Assembly: GCA_963693025.1 (NCBI GenBank)
Contig: OY843749.1
Coordinates: 930,001 to 994,000, forward strand
Direction: 5' to 3'
Length of the DNA stretch: 64,000 bases
Origin: JAHRAW01 sp963693025
GTDB lineage: Bacteria; Pseudomonadota; Gammaproteobacteria; Arenicellales; Poriferihabitantaceae
In this document: positions 59,936 through 64,000 of the stretch, piece by piece
How positions within the stretch are numbered: the first letter of the stretch is position 1
How the letters are laid out: each line of letters begins with the position of its first letter
Notes under the pieces: model-generated
Seen by the model: the letters and a program-made list of their open reading frames with translations, nothing else
What the model was told of the DNA's origin: nothing
Databases searched by the model: none
Program-made: the position numbers and the translations under genes

Positions 59936-61558
59936 ATGAACGATGAAGTAAAAGTTTATAAAGCGCGCAACATCATCACGATGGACGCCGCGCAACCCAA
60001 TGCCACGCGCGTGGCGGTGACGAACCGGCGCATCACGGCGGTCGGCGGCGAGGAGGTGGAGCATCAATACGGCGCCGCGGACAGCCTGTTTTCGGAGGCC
60101 GTATTGACACCCGGTTTTGTCGAAGGCCACGCCCACGCGGTTGAGGGCATGATTTGGGATTTGCCGTATGTCGGCTTCCACGACCGCATCCATCCGGACG
60201 GGCACACCGTGAAGGGCTGCGATTCGGTTGAAGCATTGGTGCGGCAACTGCGCGCGCTGGAAAACGGCTTTGAAACGGACGATGAAACCTTGTTCGCATG
60301 GGGCTACGATTCAATCTACTTTGCGGACAAACCCATGCGCCGGGATTTGGACGCGGTTTCGTCATCGCGCCCGGTGGTGATATTTCACAGCAACCTCCAC
60401 CTGATTACCGTCAATTCGGTGGCGCTTGCGCGCGCCGGAATCAACCGGCAAAACGCAATCCACGGCGTCTATGTTGACGCCGACGGCGAGCCCAACGGCG
60501 AACTGGCGGAGTTCGCCGCCATGTTCCCGGTGTTCAGGGTGGTCGGCAACCCGGTTTTCGGCGCGCTGGATGACCCTGCAAGCCTGCGGCGCTTTGGGCG
60601 CTCCTGCCACCGCGCCGGCATCACCACCACGGCGGATCTATACAACGAACTGCAAGAGCCGGTGGTGGACATGTTTGCCGCCGTTACCGGCGAAGCGGAT
60701 TTCCCGGCGCGAATCGCCCCCGCGCTCGGCGTCATGCAACTGCCCATCGAAGAAGCGCTTGCGCGTGCGGCGAAGTTGCCGGGTTACGGCAATGAAAAAC
60801 TCTATCTCGGCGCGGTGAAGATTATTTCAGACGGCTCGATTCAAGGATACAGCGCGCGCGTTCGGCAACCCTATGTCAACGGCATAGAAAACGGCGTGTG
60901 GTTCGTGGCGCCGCCCCAACTGCAAGAGATGCTACGCGCTTTTCACGCCGGCAATCTCAAACTGCATGTACATGTCAATGGCGACGAAGCCGCCGAGTTG
61001 GTACTGCAAACGCTCGCCGAAGCCATCGCTGAGACCGGCCCGAAACAGCGGCATGTACTCCAACACGCGCAGATGATGGATGCGGAGCAGTTGCGCCACG
61101 CCGCCAAACTCGGATTGATGGTCAACCTGTTCGCCAACCACACTTATTACTGGGGCGACCAGCACCGCGATGCCACGGTCGGCCCGGAGATTGCGCCGCG
61201 CATGAATGCGGCGCGCACCGCGCTTGATGCCGGGCTTGAAATCGCCATCCACTGCGATGCGCCGGTGTCACCCATGGGCCCGCTGTTCACCGCCTGGTGC
61301 GCGGTCAACCGACAGACCGCGTCGGGTCGGGAGCACGGGCCGGATGAACGCATCACAGCCGAAGAAGCATTGCGCGCAATTACCTTGGGCCCCGCCATCA
61401 GCCTCGACCTTGACGACAGAATCGGCAGCATCAGCGCGGGAAAATTCGCCGATTTCACGGCGCTCGATGACAACCCGTTGCGCGTTGAGCCGATGGCAAT
61501 TCGGGATATTCGCGTGCTCGGAACCATGCTCGGCGGACGCTGGCAACCGGGACCATGA
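59936..61558 (+). CDS. Amidohydrolase family protein (YtcJ-like)
   Basis: The 540-aa metal-dependent hydrolase has the amidohydrolase_3 pattern: YKARNIITMDAAQPNATRVA, the first metal-site HxH in GFVEGHAHAVEG, KIISDGSIQGYSARVRQPYV, HVHVNGDEAAE, RHVLQHAQMM and IHCDAPVSPMGPLFTAWCAV, and a C-terminal GSISAGKFADFTALDDNPL. The family hydrolyses N-acyl or formamide-like C-N bonds; the substrate is not known. The ATG at 59936 is used; the frame opens earlier in the ATPase. It overlaps the GTPase gene by ATGA. Confidence 0.85.
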   Translation: MNDEVKVYKARNIITMDAAQPNATRVAVTNRRITAVGGEEVEHQYGAADSLFSEAVLTPGFVEGHAHAVEGMIWDLPYVGFHDRIHPDGHTVKGCDSVEALVRQLRALENGFETDDETLFAWGYDSIYFADKPMRRDLDAVSSSRPVVIFHSNLHLITVNSVALARAGINRQNAIHGVYVDADGEPNGELAEFAAMFPVFRVVGNPVFGALDDPASLRRFGRSCHRAGITTTADLYNELQEPVVDMFAAVTGEADFPARIAPALGVMQLPIEEALARAAKLPGYGNEKLYLGAVKIISDGSIQGYSARVRQPYVNGIENGVWFVAPPQLQEMLRAFHAGNLKLHVHVNGDEAAELVLQTLAEAIAETGPKQRHVLQHAQMMDAEQLRHAAKLGLMVNLFANHTYYWGDQHRDATVGPEIAPRMNAARTALDAGLEIAIHCDAPVSPMGPLFTAWCAVNRQTASGREHGPDERITAEEALRAITLGPAISLDLDDRIGSISAGKFADFTALDDNPLRVEPMAIRDIRVLGTMLGGRWQPGP

Positions 61559-62472
61559 AAACCGTGCGGGCGGTACCGTTTTCGGTGCTCGGCGGGTTTC
61601 TGGGTGCCGGCAAAACCACGCTGCTCAACCGCCTGCTGGTCGACCCCGACGCTCCCCGTTGCGCGGTGCTGGTCAACGATTTTGGTGATATTGCGGTTGA
61701 CGCATCGCTGGTCAAATCGCACGGCGGCGAGACTATCGCGTTGAAAAACGGCTGCGTCTGTTGCGCCATCGGGAACGACCTGGGGCGCGGCATATCAACC
61801 GCGCTCGACCTCGAAACACCGCCCGAGCACATCGTGGTCGAAACAAGCGGCGTGGCCCATCCGGGGCGGGTCGCCGAGGTCGCGCACATCTCCCAGGAAC
61901 TCACGCTCGGCGGTGTATTTGTGCTGGCGGACGCAGCCGCAGTCTGCGCCCAGTTGGACGACCGTTGGATTGCCGACACGGTCGATCAGCAGTTGGCGTC
62001 AGCGCAGACGATTGTGGTCAGCAAACTGGACGAAATGCCGCCGGAAAATCAAGCCGGCGTGATTGAAATGCTGTCCGAACGCTATCCCGCGCGCTCGTTG
62101 GCGACCACGGCCGAGGTGGGGTGGGCGCAACTTTTATATCCGGCGCGTGGCCACCGACGCGCCGCATCGCCTTCCGCCAATCACGCCCGCTTTGTTACGC
62201 GAACCATTCGCTCAACCGCGACAGTCGATTTGCACAAACTCACAAACTGGCTTGAGCACAACCCGGACGTCTATCGGATGAAGGGTTGGGCGATGGACAC
62301 GGAGGATGGCCGGGTGAAGCTGATTCAAGCGGTCGGTCGGCGGGTCAGCATCACCCGTTGCGATGCGAATATCGAGGAGCGGTTGCTCGCCCTCGTCATC
62401 GGCAACGATAACTTGCCGTCGTCGGAAGACATTCTGCGCGCAATCGCAAACCCCGGCGGGGTTGCCGTATAG
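61555..62472 (+). CDS. CobW/G3E family GTPase (metallochaperone-like)
   Basis: The 305-aa GTPase has Walker A SVLGGFLGAGKTTLLNRLL, the metal-binding CxCC in LKNGCVCCAIGNDLG, VVETSGVAHPGRVAEVAH (Walker B region), VVSKLDEMPPEN (SKxD guanine motif) and a C-terminal CobW_C domain (YRMKGWAMDTEDGRVKLIQ). These proteins load Zn, Co or Ni into target enzymes. Translational coupling to the amidohydrolase suggests it metallates that enzyme (inference). Its stop is 3 bp from the convergent boxC stop. Confidence 0.92.
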   Translation: MKTVRAVPFSVLGGFLGAGKTTLLNRLLVDPDAPRCAVLVNDFGDIAVDASLVKSHGGETIALKNGCVCCAIGNDLGRGISTALDLETPPEHIVVETSGVAHPGRVAEVAHISQELTLGGVFVLADAAAVCAQLDDRWIADTVDQQLASAQTIVVSKLDEMPPENQAGVIEMLSERYPARSLATTAEVGWAQLLYPARGHRRAASPSANHARFVTRTIRSTATVDLHKLTNWLEHNPDVYRMKGWAMDTEDGRVKLIQAVGRRVSITRCDANIEERLLALVIGNDNLPSSEDILRAIANPGGVAV

Positions 62473-62475
62473 CGG

Positions 62476-64000
62476 CTACACCCGTTGCGGGTTGAAGTTG
62501 GGTTTTTTTCCGCTGCCGTAGCGGCGTAGCGCGCCCTCTTTGCCGGCGGCGTTGGGGCGTTGGAATATCCAGTTTTGCCAGGCGCTCAGGCGACCGAAGA
62601 TTTTGCTTTCCATTGTTTCCGGTCCGCCAAAGCGCAGGTTGGCTTCCATTGCGGTTACGGCGTCGGGCGAAAAACTGGCGCGTTCTTCGGTGAAGATTCT
62701 AATCTCGTCTTCCCAATCTATGTCGTCGCAGGCGTGGCTGATGAGGCCCAACTCAGCGGCTTGCGCGGCGCGCAGGGGTTTGCCGATTTGCCGCCTCGCC
62801 TGTTCCAGAGCTTCGGGTTCGCCGAGGAAGCGGGTCGCCAGCCGGGACAATCCATTGGGCATCGGATAGCGCCCGAAACTGAAATCCGAAAGCGTGACCG
62901 CCGCTTCGGGCGCGTGCGGCGCGTCTTCAAACTTGCCGGCGGCCATGAAAGTGCGGTCGCATGCGAAGGCGATCTCGGCGAGCGTGCCGGCGAAGCAACT
63001 GCCGGGCTCAATGAGCGCCACCAATGAGCGCGAAGTCAGGTCAAGGCGTTTGAAAACGCGCGCCCAGTTGAGCAGGATTTCGCGCGCCAGCCAGTGCGTT
63101 TGATGCCGTTGCAAAAAGGCGTCATGCGCGAGCATTTTTTCCCGGCAGCCGGTTATCCCAAACTGGATGATGCCGATGTCGGTGTGGTTCAAACGAAGAT
63201 GCAACAGCACATCATCCAGTTCGCGCGCCGCGCGGATGCCCCAGAACTGGTCGCCCGCCCGAAGCAGCGCGGCGACATCCGCCGGCGCGTCTTGTTCGGG
63301 CGCCGCGATGGTGATGCGGGCGAGCGAGGATGGCGGGTCGATTCGCATTTGTACGCAGGTATAGGTCGCCGAATCGGCGTCAATTTTGCGTTGCAACGGA
63401 CGCAAAGCAACGCCTTCGGCTTCGTCCGGGCGGTCCGACGACGCCGCAAATTTTTTCGCCACCGCCGCCACGCGTTGCTCGAATTGGGAATTCACCACCG
63501 CCTCATCCACCAGCCGCCAGTCGGCCGCCTTTTGTCCCTTGATGCCTTCCTCGACGCTGCAAAACATGTCGGCGCGGTCGCGGCGAACCTTGCGCTTGTC
63601 GGTTAGCCGCGTGAGTCCGCCGGTGCCCGGAAGCACGGCGAGCAGCGGCATTTCGGGCAACGACACCGAGGAAGCGCCGTCGTCGGTGAGGATAATATAG
63701 TCGCACGCCAGCGCCAGTTCATAACCGCCGCCGGCGCACGAGCCGGTCACCGCGGCGATGAATTTTTGACCGGAATGCGTGCCGGCATCTTCCATCGCGT
63801 TGCGGGTTTCATTGGTGAACTTGCAGAAATTCACCTTGTGCGCGTGGCAGGCCGCCGCCAGCATCTTGATATTCGCGCCGGCGCAAAAGACGCGCTCCCT
63901 CGCCGAGCGCGCGCGCAACACCACCACCTTGACTTCCGGGTGCTCGAAGCGCAACCGTTGCAGCGCGTCGTAAAGTTCAATATCGACGCCCAAATCATAG
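62476..64000 (-). CDS. boxC: 2,3-epoxybenzoyl-CoA dihydrolase BoxC (runs off right edge)
   Basis: The visible 508 residues lack the N-terminus. They contain the double crotonase fold of BoxC: YDLGVDIELYDALQRLRFEH, the oxyanion-loop CAGANIKML, SCAGGGYELALACDYIILTD, SLPEMPLLAVLPGTGGLTRL and the C-terminal ISAWQNWIFQRPNAAGKEGA-like ending (LSAWQNWIFQRPNAAGKEG). BoxC hydrolyses the benzoyl-CoA epoxide ring with loss of formate. The frame stays open to 64000, so a start lies outside the window. Family length is about 550 aa, so roughly 45-50 residues are missing. Confidence 0.92.
   Translation of the reverse strand, partial: YDLGVDIELYDALQRLRFEHPEVKVVVLRARSARERVFCAGANIKMLAAACHAHKVNFCKFTNETRNAMEDAGTHSGQKFIAAVTGSCAGGGYELALACDYIILTDDGASSVSLPEMPLLAVLPGTGGLTRLTDKRKVRRDRADMFCSVEEGIKGQKAADWRLVDEAVVNSQFEQRVAAVAKKFAASSDRPDEAEGVALRPLQRKIDADSATYTCVQMRIDPPSSLARITIAAPEQDAPADVAALLRAGDQFWGIRAARELDDVLLHLRLNHTDIGIIQFGITGCREKMLAHDAFLQRHQTHWLAREILLNWARVFKRLDLTSRSLVALIEPGSCFAGTLAEIAFACDRTFMAAGKFEDAPHAPEAAVTLSDFSFGRYPMPNGLSRLATRFLGEPEALEQARRQIGKPLRAAQAAELGLISHACDDIDWEDEIRIFTEERASFSPDAVTAMEANLRFGGPETMESKIFGRLSAWQNWIFQRPNAAGKEGALRRYGSGKKPNFNPQRV

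Overview
The window is a GC-rich bacterial chromosome segment, most likely from a Pseudomonadota (proteobacterial) heterotroph. The evidence is the mix of pathways: leucine/isovalerate catabolism, the N-methylglutamate route for methylamine, glycine-betaine uptake, and the aerobic box pathway for benzoate. TTG and GTG starts are frequent and 4-bp ATGA gene overlaps are common. Class and genus cannot be fixed from the sequence alone. No rRNA, tRNA or CRISPR array was recognised.

Layout. Positions 1-4286: the N-terminal part of a type I restriction methylase (hsdM, minus strand, cut by the window edge), then a lone LivF-type ABC ATPase, a PaaK-like CoA ligase, a lipoprotein and a CaiB-type CoA-transferase. 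Positions 4287-6138: an IS110-family element set at the edge of a 196-bp palindromic repeat, a second copy of that repeat, and five 18-bp tandem repeats. A third inverted copy lies at 11337-11532. Positions 6139-13997 (minus): DUF2889 protein, HMG-CoA lyase, methylcrotonyl-CoA carboxylase alpha and beta, acetyl-CoA acetyltransferase and isovaleryl-CoA dehydrogenase, which together take isovaleryl-CoA to acetoacetate and acetyl-CoA apart from one missing hydratase. A GntR regulator (14116-14823) diverges from the next block.

Positions 15099-36818 (all plus): an N-methylglutamate pathway operon (gmaS, lysE-like exporter, mgsA, mgsB, mgsC, a small unknown gene, mgdA, mgdB, mgdC, mgdD). It is interrupted twice by DNA-modification and defence-like cassettes. 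The first island (mgsB|mgsC, 19145-25651) has a cytosine-5 methylase with a PLD-type endonuclease, two tandem methylase-GIY-YIG fusions with DUF2442 genes, and a DUF4258-like/DUF2283 pair. The second (small gene|mgdA, 27390-31646) has a beta-class methylase with an unknown partner, a DUF5678-like gene with a decayed protease-like gene, and a DUF262/DUF1524 GmrSD-like gene. Both islands contain short duplicated pieces of the operon genes: two extra copies of the mgsC 5' end, one extra mgdA 5' end, one extra 3' end of the small gene, and a 204-bp internal piece of mgsC. These scars show that cassettes were added step by step at the same two gene junctions. They are the most unusual feature of the window.

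Positions 36932-41002: a glycine-betaine type ABC transporter with a double-length permease and back-to-back terminators. Positions 41276-43563: dapB, then a truncated helicase-containing accessory operon. Positions 43564-54137 (minus) and 62476-64000 (minus, cut by the edge): benzoate-CoA ligase, a complete Liv-type ABC transporter, beta-ketoadipyl-CoA thiolase, PaaH-type dehydrogenase, BoxB and BoxC. Between boxB and boxC lies a plus-strand operon (54357-62472) for a peptide-type ABC transporter, an amidohydrolase and a CobW-type GTPase.
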